Positions 36,016 through 45,858 are shown, numbered from the stretch's first letter. The stretch is 64,000 nt of DNA from JAAUTG01 sp964458705 (GCA_964458705.1 CAYWKD010000002.1:1-64000), one strand, 5' to 3'. Made by a program: numbers and translations. Notes: generated by a model not told the origin, from the sequence alone.

Positions 36016-38712
36016 ATGAGCCTATCCACGCGCTACAATCCAAAAGAGACAGAATCAAAATGGTATGACCACTGGATGCAGAAGAACTACTTTCACTCAG
36101 AACCTGATGAAAGAGAGCCATTTAGTATTGTCATTCCGCCGCCCAATGTAACAGGTGTCTTGCACATGGGGCACATGCTAAATAATACTATTCAAGACAT
36201 CTTGATTCGCAAGGCACGACTGGAAGGTAAAAATGCCTGCTGGGTGCCAGGTACAGATCATGCTTCTATTGCCACAGAAGCAAAAGTAGTAAAGCGATTA
36301 AGAGAACAAGGCATTAAAAAATCAGATATCTCTAGAGAGGATTTTCTCAAACACGCTTGGGAATGGAAAGAGGAATATGGCGGGAAAATTCTGGATCAAC
36401 TAAAAAAGCTAGGCGCATCCTGTGATTGGGAGCGCACACGCTTCACAATGGAAGATAAGTTGTCGGATGCTGTGCGAAAAGTTTTTGTAAGTTTATATAG
36501 AAAGGGTCATTTGTATCGTGGCTTGAGAATGACCAATTGGGATCCAGAAGCTCAAACGGTACTTTCCAATGAAGAAATCATCTATAAGGACGAAAACTCA
36601 AGCCTCTTTCATATCAAGTATCGCATAGAACCAACCAAAACAAAATTTATCACTATTGCAACGCAACGCCCAGAGACTATCATGGCAGATGTTGCCATTG
36701 CAGTCCATCCTGATGATCCTCGTTACAAAAAATATATAGGTAGGAAAGCAGTTATTCCAATTATTAATCGCAAAATTCCAATCATTGCCGATAGCTATGT
36801 GGATATAGAATTTGGTACGGGGGCTTTAAAGATAACTCCTGCTCACGATCAAAATGATTATGATGTGGGACAACGCCACAATTTACCAATCATTGACTTA
36901 TTTACGCCTGATGGTAGATTGAATGAAAAAGCAGAGATATTAGTGGGTGAAGACCGCTTTGCGGCTCGAAAAAAAATTAAGCCAATGCTGGAAGAAGTAG
37001 GAGCTTTAGTAAAGTTGGAGCAGTATCGCACGAGCATTGGTCGATCTGAAAGAACAGATGCCGTTGTGGAGCCACGGCTCACCAAGCAGTGGTTTGTGAA
37101 AATGAAACCCTTTGCTGCTTCAGCATTAGAAGCTGTGAAAAGTGGTGAAGTGAAGTTCTTTCCTGAACAAATGTGGAATATGTACCATTCTTGGCTTAAC
37201 GAGGATAACGTCCGAGATTGGTGTATCTCTCGCCAGCTTTGGTGGGGGCAACAAATTCCAGCTTGGTACTATAAAGATGATGTTTTCGTAGCAGAAACAG
37301 AAGCAGGCGCCTTTGCTCAAGCTAAGGAAAAATATCCTGAACTTGAGTTAGAGGATTTGAAGCGTGATGAAGATGTGGTGGATACTTGGTTTTCTTCATG
37401 GCTTTGGCCGATTTCAGTATTTGATGGGTTTGAAACACAGGAAGCGTTAAAATATTATTACCCAACTAGCACCTTGGTGACTGGCTGGGACATTATGTTT
37501 TTCTGGGTAGCAAGAATGATAATGGCGGGTTATGAGTTTGCGCCAGAACTGCTCGGTGAAAAGCATCCGCGAATGCCATTCCGAGACGTCTATTTCACAG
37601 GAATGGTGCGTGATAAAGATCGCCGTAAAATGAGTAAGTCTTTAGGTAACTCACCCGATGCTCTACAACTTATAGAGCACTACGGTGCGGACGGCGTTAG
37701 GTTTGGAATGTTATTATCTGCGGCGGCGGGAAATGATATTGTATTTGATGCTCCTTTTGATCCTAAAACGAAGAAAGCACTTAATGAAAGCCAACGCTGC
37801 GAGCAAGGACGCAATTTCTGTAACAAAATGTGGAATGCACTACGTTTATTGAAAGGCTTGGAAGTAGTAGATAAAACGCCTGACGTTATAAGCGAATTGG
37901 CATTTCAATGGTTTAAAAATAAGTTGAACCAAACGTTGGCAGAGCTAGAAAGAAGTATGGAAACCTACCGACTCTCGGAGACTCTGATGAATTTATACAA
38001 CTTTATTTGGGGCGATTTCTGTTCTTGGTACTTGGAGATGGTGAAGCCTGCTTACGGCGATCCAATTGATAAAATAACTTTAGAGAGAACGACTCAGATA
38101 TTTGAGGAATTAATGAAAATTCTGCATCCATTTATGCCATTTGTTACCGAAGAAATCTGGCATCAATTGAAGGAAAGAGCAGAAGGAGAGGATTGTGTAG
38201 TCAGCAAATATCCACAAGCAGGTGAATTTGATACTGATATCATTGAAAAAGTAGAACGAGCAAAAGAGGTAACTTCAAAAGTGCGTGAAATCAGAAATAG
38301 CAAAGGCATTTCACCCAAAGAAGCATTAAGGCTGTTCGTTCAGAAATCTGAGCATTCAGATGTATTATTTGAGTTGGATGGATTGAAGGACATGATAGTC
38401 AAAATGGCAAATTTGGTTGATTTGGAAACCACTACTAATGAAGAGGTTTCAAGTTCGATTTCGTTTGTTTCAGGCACAGAAAAATATTTCCTAGAAGTTC
38501 ATCTGGAAATAGATGTAGCAGCCGAGCGCGAAAAAATTATAAGTGATTTGGAGTATCAGCGCGGTTTTGTGGAAAAGGTGAGAAAAAAGTTGAGCAACGA
38601 ACGTTTTGTCAGCAATGCACCGGTAGCCGTAATAGATAAAGAACGTCAAAAATTGGCAGATGGTGAGGAACGAATCAAAGCCTTAGAGGCGAGCCTAGTA
38701 AGTTTGAGCTAG
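36016..38712 (+). CDS. valS: Valyl-tRNA synthetase
   Basis: This class I synthetase charges tRNA-Val and edits mischarged Thr. The protein has 898 residues. The HIGH-type motif is PPPNVTGVLHMGHML near residue 43. The CP1 editing domain (TQRPETIMADVAIAVHPDD) sits in the middle, the signature KMSKS is RRKMSKSLGNSPD, an anticodon-binding helical domain follows, and the chain ends with the ValS-specific coiled coil (EREKIISDLEYQRGFVEKVRKKL-like). All expected blocks are present and the length is normal. It is followed 66 bp later by rsmA. Confidence 0.97.
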   Translation: MSLSTRYNPKETESKWYDHWMQKNYFHSEPDEREPFSIVIPPPNVTGVLHMGHMLNNTIQDILIRKARLEGKNACWVPGTDHASIATEAKVVKRLREQGIKKSDISREDFLKHAWEWKEEYGGKILDQLKKLGASCDWERTRFTMEDKLSDAVRKVFVSLYRKGHLYRGLRMTNWDPEAQTVLSNEEIIYKDENSSLFHIKYRIEPTKTKFITIATQRPETIMADVAIAVHPDDPRYKKYIGRKAVIPIINRKIPIIADSYVDIEFGTGALKITPAHDQNDYDVGQRHNLPIIDLFTPDGRLNEKAEILVGEDRFAARKKIKPMLEEVGALVKLEQYRTSIGRSERTDAVVEPRLTKQWFVKMKPFAASALEAVKSGEVKFFPEQMWNMYHSWLNEDNVRDWCISRQLWWGQQIPAWYYKDDVFVAETEAGAFAQAKEKYPELELEDLKRDEDVVDTWFSSWLWPISVFDGFETQEALKYYYPTSTLVTGWDIMFFWVARMIMAGYEFAPELLGEKHPRMPFRDVYFTGMVRDKDRRKMSKSLGNSPDALQLIEHYGADGVRFGMLLSAAAGNDIVFDAPFDPKTKKALNESQRCEQGRNFCNKMWNALRLLKGLEVVDKTPDVISELAFQWFKNKLNQTLAELERSMETYRLSETLMNLYNFIWGDFCSWYLEMVKPAYGDPIDKITLERTTQIFEELMKILHPFMPFVTEEIWHQLKERAEGEDCVVSKYPQAGEFDTDIIEKVERAKEVTSKVREIRNSKGISPKEALRLFVQKSEHSDVLFELDGLKDMIVKMANLVDLETTTNEEVSSSISFVSGTEKYFLEVHLEIDVAAEREKIISDLEYQRGFVEKVRKKLSNERFVSNAPVAVIDKERQKLADGEERIKALEASLVSLS

Positions 38713-38778
38713 TTTTTCCTACTAGCGAGTAATTTTAAACTTAGCAGCACCCTCTGATCGTTAAAAAATAGACCGATA

Positions 38779-39555
38779 GTGAGAGCCAAGAAATCATTTG
38801 GACAGCATTTTCTAAACAGTGAACCAATTGCAGAGCGCATTGCAGGTAGTTTGTCGCTTTCCTCCGAATACGATAAAGTATTGGAGGTCGGTCCAGGAAT
38901 GGGAATGTTGACCAAGTATCTCATTAATAAACCTTATGAGCTACACTTAGTGGAGGCGGATGAAGATATGGTGGTGTATCTATACGAGCATTATCCACAA
39001 CTTCGCCAGAGATTAATACTAAAGAATTTTCTGAAAGTAAAGTTAGAGACTATTTTCAAGGATCAAGCACCTTTTGCTATCATTGGTAATTTTCCCTACA
39101 ATATTTCTTCTCAGATACTTTTTAGAATGTTAGAATACCGCTCGCAAGTGCCTGAGTTGGTAGGTATGTTCCAAAAAGAAATGGCAGAACGAGTAGTATC
39201 AAAACCAGGCAGTAAGGAGTATGGTGTAATCAGTGTGCTGGTACAAGCCTATTACAAGCCCGAGTACTTGTTTTCTGTGAAGCGAGGAAACTTTAGCCCA
39301 CCACCAAAAGTAACTTCAGGTGTCATTCGACTGACGAGGAAAGACGATCAAGCCTTAGGCTGTGATTACAGTGCGTTTAGACGTGTCGTGAAGCAAGCTT
39401 TTGGACAACGCCGAAAGATGCTTCGCAACACAATGAAAAGTTTCTTGAAAGGGGACGATCTCTTGAAAGATGATTTCTTTCAACAACGCCCTGAACAACT
39501 CAGTATCAATGACTTCGTACAACTCACCAATTGGGTAGAAGAAAGAACCAACTAG
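38779..39555 (+). CDS. rsmA: 16S rRNA (adenine1518/1519-N6) dimethyltransferase
   Basis: RsmA (KsgA) dimethylates two adenines in helix 45 of 16S rRNA late in 30S assembly. The 258-residue protein starts from GTG with MRAKKSFGQHFLNSEP, the invariant N terminus. It has the SAM motif VLEVGPGMGMLTKYLI and catalytic NFPYNISSQILF (N-F-P-Y instead of the common N-L-P-Y). The C-terminal KVTSGVIRL and AFGQRRKMLRNTMK are typical. Its stop codon shares a CTAG palindrome with the stop of the convergent glucosaminidase gene. Confidence 0.97.
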   Translation: MRAKKSFGQHFLNSEPIAERIAGSLSLSSEYDKVLEVGPGMGMLTKYLINKPYELHLVEADEDMVVYLYEHYPQLRQRLILKNFLKVKLETIFKDQAPFAIIGNFPYNISSQILFRMLEYRSQVPELVGMFQKEMAERVVSKPGSKEYGVISVLVQAYYKPEYLFSVKRGNFSPPPKVTSGVIRLTRKDDQALGCDYSAFRRVVKQAFGQRRKMLRNTMKSFLKGDDLLKDDFFQQRPEQLSINDFVQLTNWVEERTN

Positions 39556-40361
39556 CGGTCGAGTCTGTACAATTGCAAGGCCTCAATCAACTCAATCAGC
39601 TTGTCTGCATAGTGCTGGTCGGTTGCATAACCTGCTTTTTTAAGCCCTCTCGCCCATCCTTTATAGTCCGTTATTGGAAGTTGGTATAAGTGCTTATAGC
39701 GATCCTTTTGCAACAATAAACTATGCGACCGATAGCTCTCCCAGACAGAATTGTAAATTCGAAAAAAATCTTTGTGTGAATCATCTGTATAGTTACTACA
39801 ATGTCCCTTTTTACAAGATTTTGAGAAGCACTTAATGCCAAAATGATTATTGTTTTTAGTAGCTAGCTTACTTTCCCCACAATTACTTTCAATCAAGCCT
39901 TGCGCTATTGTTATACTCGCTGGAATACCATATTTATCCATCTCTGCTCGTGCAGCTTTGGCAAATTGCTTCACATAGGCAGCTTGCTTTCTGCGCTTCT
40001 CCATTAATTTTGATTTCGCATCCGTAGTAGGAAACTTTTTGTTTTCGTATGTCAAGTTAGAATAAGTGTTAGATAAATTTGAATCAGTAGCTGCTTCTTC
40101 ATTTAAAGCCTTTGATGCTACTCTTTGTGAAACATTTACAGCTTGAATGAATGGGTCTGCTACTGATAGTTTTTCCATCTGATGCGTTTCACCTTTTTCA
40201 GTTACTTCACTCGCTGCAATATTGTTCAAGGATACTTGAATTGAGATGTCCTTTCTCATTACAAAAAGAATAACAACTAAAACTAAAATAGCTTTTGCTT
40301 GCCAAAATTGTAGAAGTAACTTTACAACGTCATTGATCAATGCGTCTTTTTTATTTTTCAT
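39552..40361 (-). CDS. Membrane-anchored glucosaminidase-domain protein (GH73/FlgJ type)
   Basis: The 269-residue protein has one membrane segment at about residues 18-35 (AILVLVVILFVM), then a polar linker. A glucosaminidase domain follows from about 130 to the end: GIPASITIAQGLIESNCGESKLATKNNNHFGIKC, a short segment with extra cysteines, then DDSHKDFFRIYNSVWESYRSHSLLL and TDQHYADKLIELIEAL. The catalytic Glu is in GLIESNCG. It should cleave the glycan backbone of peptidoglycan on the periplasmic side. Convergent with rsmA, overlapping it by 4 bp. Confidence 0.9.
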   Translation of the reverse strand: MKNKKDALINDVVKLLLQFWQAKAILVLVVILFVMRKDISIQVSLNNIAASEVTEKGETHQMEKLSVADPFIQAVNVSQRVASKALNEEAATDSNLSNTYSNLTYENKKFPTTDAKSKLMEKRRKQAAYVKQFAKAARAEMDKYGIPASITIAQGLIESNCGESKLATKNNNHFGIKCFSKSCKKGHCSNYTDDSHKDFFRIYNSVWESYRSHSLLLQKDRYKHLYQLPITDYKGWARGLKKAGYATDQHYADKLIELIEALQLYRLDR

Positions 40362-40531
40362 AGTTAAAACAATATGTAGTAATTAAAGCCTTTTACGCTG
40401 TAAATATAAAAACAAATTGTTTTATAAACTAATTACTTTGAAATATTTATTTTAAAATTTATTCAAAGAGAGGGTGAGATGGTAATATCTAAAGGTTTCG
40501 TTAAAAATTATTAAAGTTCCGCCATCAGGTC

Positions 40532-40539
40532 TAATTTTG
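40532..40539 (+). promoter_or_regulatory. Candidate -7 element of the OmpH gene
   Basis: TAATTTTG fits TAnnTTTG and lies about 94 bp before the start codon. No TTG at the usual upstream distance. Confidence 0.4.
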
Positions 40540-40632
40540 TAATGTCGTAGCAAAAAACGTCGTTTGGTATTATGACAACAATAAATTGGTATCCAAATTC
40601 AAAAAGGTACATTTAAATAACGCTGAAGCAAC

Positions 40633-41145
40633 ATGATGAAAAAAATATTTTTTAGTGCCACCATGCTCGTGCTATTATTGGGATCGGCTCTTAATGCTCA
40701 AAAGTACGGTCATTTGAACTCTGGAAATTTACTTCAAAGTCTCGAAGAGGTTCAGAAAGCTGATAGTCAACTCAAAGTATTCCAAGAGCAACTAATGGCT
40801 CGTGGAGAAGAAATGGCAGAAAGATTTGAGACAGCACTCCAAGCCTACTACGAAAAAACGCAAGCTGGTGAGCTATCTCAAATTCAGATTCAACAAGAAG
40901 AGCAAAAACTTCAGAAGGAGCGCGAAGCAATTATGGATTATGATCAGGAGGTCATGCAAAAAGTATCAGAAAAGCGCGAAGAACTGCTTAAACCTATCTT
41001 GGAGAAGGTAGATCGAGCCATCCAAGCAGTAGGTAAAGAAAACGGCTACATGATGATATTCGATACTAGCGTTCCAAATGCTATTCTCTTTGTAAAGGAG
41101 ACCGACGATATTACAGCACTTGTTAAACAGAAACTTGGATTGTAG
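40633..41145 (+). CDS. OmpH/Skp family periplasmic chaperone
   Basis: The 170-residue protein has a signal peptide ending SALNAQ (residue about 23). The mature N terminus reads KYGHLNSGNLLQSLEEVQKAD. Residues about 45-135 form a long Glu/Gln/Lys-rich coiled coil, and a short strand pair follows (NGYMMIFDTSVPNAILF). This is the Skp jellyfish design, in which a trimer holds outer-membrane proteins in the periplasm. Bacteroidota usually have several OmpH paralogues next to bamA; this one stands apart. Length is typical. Confidence 0.92.
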   Translation: MMKKIFFSATMLVLLLGSALNAQKYGHLNSGNLLQSLEEVQKADSQLKVFQEQLMARGEEMAERFETALQAYYEKTQAGELSQIQIQQEEQKLQKEREAIMDYDQEVMQKVSEKREELLKPILEKVDRAIQAVGKENGYMMIFDTSVPNAILFVKETDDITALVKQKLGL

Positions 41146-41242
41146 CTGGTTTTTTGTAATCAAAAATTACGCTAATAGAGCTAGGAAACTAGAACGTATT
41201 AATTAAATAGTTAAAGTTTTCTTCGCTTAGGTGGCAAATTGC

Positions 41243-41250
41243 TATATTTG
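41243..41250 (+). promoter_or_regulatory. Candidate -7 element of the EEP-family gene
   Basis: TATATTTG matches TAnnTTTG, about 55 bp before the start codon. The -33 region lacks a clear TTG. Confidence 0.45.
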
Positions 41251-41305
41251 TGTAAAAGTTAGAACAATCACATTCTGATACTAGTGAAATGACAATTGCC
41301 ATACC

Positions 41306-42301
41306 ATGCTTACTAAAAATCTAAACATCGGATTAGTAGAATTACTTTTGATTTCTGTTATCCTCATTACTTCTGTATTTTGTATATACACACCTGAATT
41401 TCTACCCATTAAATGGGGTGCTAATTATGCACCACAACTCATGCTATTTTATTTTGGCTTTGGTTTAGTGCTACTCGGATTTAATAAGCCCAAATTTACT
41501 TTCATGAGTTTTGCTTGTGCGGGAGCTTTGTGCTTATTTCTGAAAGAAACTTCTCACAAAGAAATGAAACACGCCATTGCCACTGACTACGAAGATGTTA
41601 CGATTGCTCATTTCAATTTAGCCAATAGTGAATCTGATTACGACATGACGGTCAGTGCTATGTTAGAGACTAATGCTGATATTATCTCTGTTCAAGAACT
41701 AACTATTGACTGGGAAGATATATTAGTGGATGGTCTTGTTGAAAAATACCCTTATCAAATCTCTATTCCAGACTTAGGTTTAAATGGTTTAGCGATCTAT
41801 TCAAAATATGAAATCAAAGAAGAAGAAGTATTTTACTATGATAATATCCCAAATATTAAAGCCAAAATCAACCTTTCTGATACTGAATCATTCTATTTCA
41901 TTGCTTCTCATACCATGCCAGCTTTAGATAGTAAAAGCTATGAGGCACTGCGTGAGCATTTAAAGATGGTAGAAATGGAATGTAATAAGATAGATGCACC
42001 ACTGATTACATTCGGTGATTATCACTCTGTTTCTTGGTCTAAAGAGTTACGAGAATTAAAACAAAATACTTTACTGAAAGATAGCAGGAGGCTCTTCACA
42101 CCATCCTATCCAAGTGGTCGAATAGATATCTTGGAAGTTCCCATAGATCATATTTTTTACTCTGACGCCTTCAAGTGTACAAAGTTTTCCGCACTTAATG
42201 GGAAAACGTCACCTCATTTAGGTATCATTGGAACTTACGAATTACTTGATCCAACAAAAGCCTACACTTCAGCGAATTTCTTCTACGGCAATGAACTTTA
42301 G
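41306..42301 (+). CDS. Membrane-anchored endonuclease/exonuclease/phosphatase family protein
   Basis: The 331-residue protein has two or three N-terminal membrane segments (about 10-28, 42-60, 65-80). An extracytoplasmic EEP domain follows from about 95: VTIAHFNLANSESDYD, ADIISVQELTIDW with the metal Glu, SHTMPAL, ITFGDYHSVSWS (D in place of the usual GDFN), and IDHIFYSDAF with the terminal Asp-His. These motifs match the DNase I/EEP fold, so a phosphodiesterase or phosphatase is expected. The Asn after GD is replaced by Tyr-His, so activity is uncertain. Its end overlaps the start of the diacylglycerol kinase gene by 11 bp. Confidence 0.85.
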   Translation: MLTKNLNIGLVELLLISVILITSVFCIYTPEFLPIKWGANYAPQLMLFYFGFGLVLLGFNKPKFTFMSFACAGALCLFLKETSHKEMKHAIATDYEDVTIAHFNLANSESDYDMTVSAMLETNADIISVQELTIDWEDILVDGLVEKYPYQISIPDLGLNGLAIYSKYEIKEEEVFYYDNIPNIKAKINLSDTESFYFIASHTMPALDSKSYEALREHLKMVEMECNKIDAPLITFGDYHSVSWSKELRELKQNTLLKDSRRLFTPSYPSGRIDILEVPIDHIFYSDAFKCTKFSALNGKTSPHLGIIGTYELLDPTKAYTSANFFYGNEL

Positions 42302-42665
42302 GAAACGCCTGTTGAGTTTTAAATTTGCTCTTCAAGGTATCTTCACTTTATTTACTACGCAAGTTAATGCCGTTATTCATTTAACAGCTCTTATAGCAGT
42401 TATTATCCTTGGTATTCTATTTGATATTACTCGAGTAGAATGGCTGACTATTATAATTGCTGCTACGCTTGTACTTATGGCAGAAGCCTTCAACACAGCT
42501 ATTGAGTTTTTAACTGATCTTGCATCTCCCACTCATCATCCACTAGCAGGGAAGGCAAAAGATGTAGCAGCAGCAGCCGTTTTAATTGCTGCTATTGGTG
42601 CTGCTATAGTTGGTACAATTATATTTTTTCCTTATTTAAAAAACTGCTTACTCAATAAATTCTAG
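42291..42665 (+). CDS. dgkA: Diacylglycerol kinase family membrane protein
   Basis: The 124-residue protein begins MNFRKRLLSFKFALQGIFTL, reached by an ATG at 42291; an upstream in-frame ATG lies inside the previous gene and is rejected. It has three membrane segments, the motif AEAFNTAIEFLTDL with the catalytic Glu pair, and the turn HPLAGKAKDVAAAAVL. This is the DagK family that phosphorylates diacylglycerol or undecaprenol with ATP at the cytoplasmic membrane. Which lipid is used is not readable. Its last 18 bp overlap the end of convergent glgB. Confidence 0.92.
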   Translation: MNFRKRLLSFKFALQGIFTLFTTQVNAVIHLTALIAVIILGILFDITRVEWLTIIIAATLVLMAEAFNTAIEFLTDLASPTHHPLAGKAKDVAAAAVLIAAIGAAIVGTIIFFPYLKNCLLNKF

Positions 42666-44552
42666 CACGATTGTTGCTAGGGGAGGTAGCATTACTTCCA
42701 GAGAATAAGGTCTAAAATGCCAAGGCTGTTCTATGGTATTGATGATAGATGAATTGCCTAAGCCACTTCCACCATACTTAGCTTCATCACTATTTAATGC
42801 TTGTTTCCATGTACCACTAATTGGGGCACCAACTCGATAAGCGTGATGCGGTTTAGGTGTTAAATTACAGACAATAATTTGCGCTGCCTGGTCTGTCCCT
42901 TTTCTCATGTAGGAAAGCACACTATTTTGAGCGTCATTAATTTCTAACCACTCAAAGCCGTCTTCTGTAAACTGCTTAGAATAGAGCGCAGCCGATTGCT
43001 TGTAATGATGATTAAGATCCTTTACCCATTCTCTAATGCCTTGATGTGTAGCATGATCCAATAACCACCACTCCAAGCCTTTTTCATGGCTCCATTCGCT
43101 AGTTTGCCCAAATTCATTTCCCATGAACAAAAGTTTTGTTCCAGGATGCGTAAACATATAGCCATACATCAATCTCAGATTGGCAAACTGCTGCCATTCG
43201 TCGCCGGGCATTCTATAAATTAAAGACTTCTTTCCGTGCACCACTTCATCATGCGATAGTGGCAGCATAAAATTTTCTGTAAAGGCGTACACCAAACTGA
43301 AAGTAATTTCATTGTGGTGATATTTTCTATGGATTGGGTCTTTTTTGAAATACTCTAAGGTGTCGTGCATCCAGCCCATCATCCATTTTTGTCCAAATCC
43401 TAGCCCTCCCTCGAAAGTAGGTCGGGATACGCCTCCCCAAGAAGTTGATTCCTCTGCAATTGTGATAGCGTCGGGCATTTCCTGATAAACTACTTCATTA
43501 AACTCTTTTAAAAAAGATATTGCTTCAAGATTTTCTCTTCCTCCATATTTATTTGGAATCCACTCGCCTTCCTTCCTAGAGTAATCCAAATAAAGCATAG
43601 ATGCAACGGCATCTACTCTCAAGCCGTCTGCGTGATATTGCTCTAACCAAAAGACAGCATTAGAAATTAAGAAACTCCGAACTTCATTGCGCCCATAATT
43701 GAAAATAGCTGAGTTCCAATCTGGATGATACCCTTTGCGAGGGTCTGCGTGCTCGTATAACGAAGTTCCATCAAAATTAGCTAATGCAAATGTATCGAAA
43801 GGGAAATGAGAGGGTACCCAATCCAAAATAACACCAACGCCAGCTTGATGAAATTGATCTATCAAGTACATAAAATCATCAGGAACACCAAATCGGCTGG
43901 TGGGGGCGAAGTAGCCAGTTACTTGATAGCCCCATGAAGGATAATAAGGATGCTCCATGATAGGCATTAGCTCAATATGTGTAAAGCCCATTTCTTTTAC
44001 ATAGCGCACTAGTTCATCCCCCATTTCTCGATAGGAAAGTGATTCTGCGCCACCACTTTTTTTCTTCCAAGAACCTAGATGCACTTCATAAACTGAGTAG
44101 GGCTGAGGTTTTCCTACTTTTTCTTTGCGCTGCTGCATCCAATCAGCATCTTTCCATTCGTGATTTGTATCCCAAACAATAGATGCCGTTTTGGGAGGTA
44201 TTTCATAGAAACGAGCGTAAGGGTCTGTTTTTTCTAAATATTCACCAGCATTAGTCTTTATCTTATATTTATACAAAGTTCCCTTACCTATATTAGGTAC
44301 GAATCCTTCCCATATTCCTGAACTATCCCATCTTGGCGCAAGTGGATGCATCTGATCGTTCCAGTCATTGAAATTACCGATGACGGATATGTTTTGAGCA
44401 TTAGGCGCCCAGACTGCAAAGTAAACGCCCCACTGGTCTTCTACTTGAATAATATGGCTACCCAGTTTCTCAAACATTCGGTAGTGCTTACCTTCTCTGA
44501 ATAAATGTACATCGAAATCAGTAAATAAAGAATAGGAAATAGTGTTGTTCAT
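42648..44552 (-). CDS. glgB: 1,4-alpha-glucan branching enzyme
   Basis: GlgB transfers a cut alpha-1,4 chain to an alpha-1,6 branch in glycogen. The 634-residue protein has an N-terminal CBM48 domain (WAPNAQNISVIGNFNDWND), then a GH13 barrel with DWVPSHFPFD, DGLRVDAVASMLYLDYSR (nucleophile Asp near 309), TIAEESTSW (acid/base Glu near 365) and PLSHDEVVHGK (third catalytic Asp). A C-terminal beta domain follows. The N1 module of longer proteobacterial GlgB is lacking, which is normal for this size class. Other glycogen genes are not in the window. Confidence 0.96.
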   Translation of the reverse strand: MNNTISYSLFTDFDVHLFREGKHYRMFEKLGSHIIQVEDQWGVYFAVWAPNAQNISVIGNFNDWNDQMHPLAPRWDSSGIWEGFVPNIGKGTLYKYKIKTNAGEYLEKTDPYARFYEIPPKTASIVWDTNHEWKDADWMQQRKEKVGKPQPYSVYEVHLGSWKKKSGGAESLSYREMGDELVRYVKEMGFTHIELMPIMEHPYYPSWGYQVTGYFAPTSRFGVPDDFMYLIDQFHQAGVGVILDWVPSHFPFDTFALANFDGTSLYEHADPRKGYHPDWNSAIFNYGRNEVRSFLISNAVFWLEQYHADGLRVDAVASMLYLDYSRKEGEWIPNKYGGRENLEAISFLKEFNEVVYQEMPDAITIAEESTSWGGVSRPTFEGGLGFGQKWMMGWMHDTLEYFKKDPIHRKYHHNEITFSLVYAFTENFMLPLSHDEVVHGKKSLIYRMPGDEWQQFANLRLMYGYMFTHPGTKLLFMGNEFGQTSEWSHEKGLEWWLLDHATHQGIREWVKDLNHHYKQSAALYSKQFTEDGFEWLEINDAQNSVLSYMRKGTDQAAQIIVCNLTPKPHHAYRVGAPISGTWKQALNSDEAKYGGSGLGNSSIINTIEQPWHFRPYSLEVMLPPLATIVLEFIE

Positions 44553-44862
44553 AGTTATTCAATAGTTTGACCTTTGGAAAATTTGGTTCATTAACTAAAC
44601 GTGAATTTACAAAAGAAGATGAAGGCGAAAAGAAAAAAGTAAAAATTTCTCTGAAAGTAAAAATTAGAAGCTAGGCTAAGAAATAGGTATTGGTAATATT
44701 TGCTTTATAAAAGAGTTCATCATTAGTCAAGTATGGAATATGGGTACTTTGCTTCGCAGACTTACATTTTATGCAAGCCTACAAAATATTTCTATTCCTA
44801 CTCAGCAGGTGTTGGGTATCAAGTTACTATTGAATAATAGTAGGCGGTCTGCTAGATGTGTT
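44553..44862. other. Intergenic region between glgB and the MoxR gene
   Basis: About 310 bp. It should contain the - strand glgB promoter, but no CAAAnnTA (reverse of TAnnTTTG) was found. A + strand open frame from 44740 runs into MoxR antisense and is not credible. No terminator-like stem was recognised after the MoxR stop. Confidence 0.5.
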
Positions 44863-45858
44863 CTAGGGCACTTCTACTGTATCCAATATCTTATTGACAA
44901 TATCTTCTTGGGTGATGTTTTCGGCTTCTGCCTCGTAAGTGATACCAATTCTATGACGCATCACATCGTGGCAAACACTACGTATATCTTCGGGAATGAC
45001 ATAACCTCTTCGTTGCAAAAACGCATAAGCTTTTGAGGCTAGTGCTAAATTGATGCTTGCACGAGGTGAACCACCATAATTGACAAGCGGTACGAGATCA
45101 GCTAAACCATGGTTAGCAGGTTGACGAGAGGCAAACACAATATCAAGAATATACTGCTCAATTTTCTCATCCATATAGACTTTACGAACGGACTGACGCG
45201 CTTTCAAAATATCAGAAGTTGTAATGATCGGCTTTACTTCTTTAAATGAATCATCTCCTAAGTTCAGACGAATGATTTGTCGCTCTTCCTCTTTAGTAGG
45301 ATAGGTGATCTGAACTTTTAGCATAAAACGGTCAACCTGTGCTTCTGGCAAGGGGTATGTTCCCTCTTGCTCAATAGGATTTTGCGTAGCTAACACTAAA
45401 AACGGTTCTTGCAGGTAGAAGGTCTCATTTCCAATTGTTACTTGTCGCTCTTGCATAGCTTCTAGTAAAGCACTTTGCACCTTTGCAGGTGCACGGTTAA
45501 TTTCATCGGCTAAGATAAAATTGGCAAAAACAGGTCCCTTGCGAACAGTAAATTCATTTAGGGAAGGGTTGTAAATCATTGTACCGATGATGTCGGCAGG
45601 CAATAGATCGGGCGTAAATTGAATACGGCTAAACGCTGCATTAATAGACTTAGAGAGTGTTTTGATTGCTAAGGTTTTTGCTAATCCTGGTAGTCCTTCT
45701 ATTAGTACATGACCTTTGGCTAGTAAGCCTAGCAGCAATCGTTCCATCATGTACTTTTGTCCAATGATGACTTGTGAGGTTTGCTCGTTGAGTGCTTCAA
45801 CGAAGGCACTATCCTGATAAATCTGTTGATTTAACGCTTCTATATCTATTGATTGCAT
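44863..45858 (-). CDS. MoxR family AAA+ ATPase
   Basis: The 331-residue protein carries Walker A GLPGLAKT, the MoxR segment RIQFTPDLLPADIIGT, Walker B FILADEINRAPAKVQSALLEAMQERQ and sensor region LATQNPIEQEGTYPLPEAQVDRFM, followed by a lid domain with SPRASINLALASKAYAFL. MoxR ATPases act as chaperones that insert cofactors or assemble complexes, usually with DUF58 and VWA-domain partners encoded next door. Here no such partner adjoins: thrS is upstream and glgB downstream. Partners may lie elsewhere. Confidence 0.93.
   Translation of the reverse strand: MQSIDIEALNQQIYQDSAFVEALNEQTSQVIIGQKYMMERLLLGLLAKGHVLIEGLPGLAKTLAIKTLSKSINAAFSRIQFTPDLLPADIIGTMIYNPSLNEFTVRKGPVFANFILADEINRAPAKVQSALLEAMQERQVTIGNETFYLQEPFLVLATQNPIEQEGTYPLPEAQVDRFMLKVQITYPTKEEERQIIRLNLGDDSFKEVKPIITTSDILKARQSVRKVYMDEKIEQYILDIVFASRQPANHGLADLVPLVNYGGSPRASINLALASKAYAFLQRRGYVIPEDIRSVCHDVMRHRIGITYEAEAENITQEDIVNKILDTVEVP

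Noticed and set aside
44740..45036. 98-residue + strand frame before and into the MoxR gene
   Set aside because: Two-thirds is antisense to conserved MoxR sequence; no family features.
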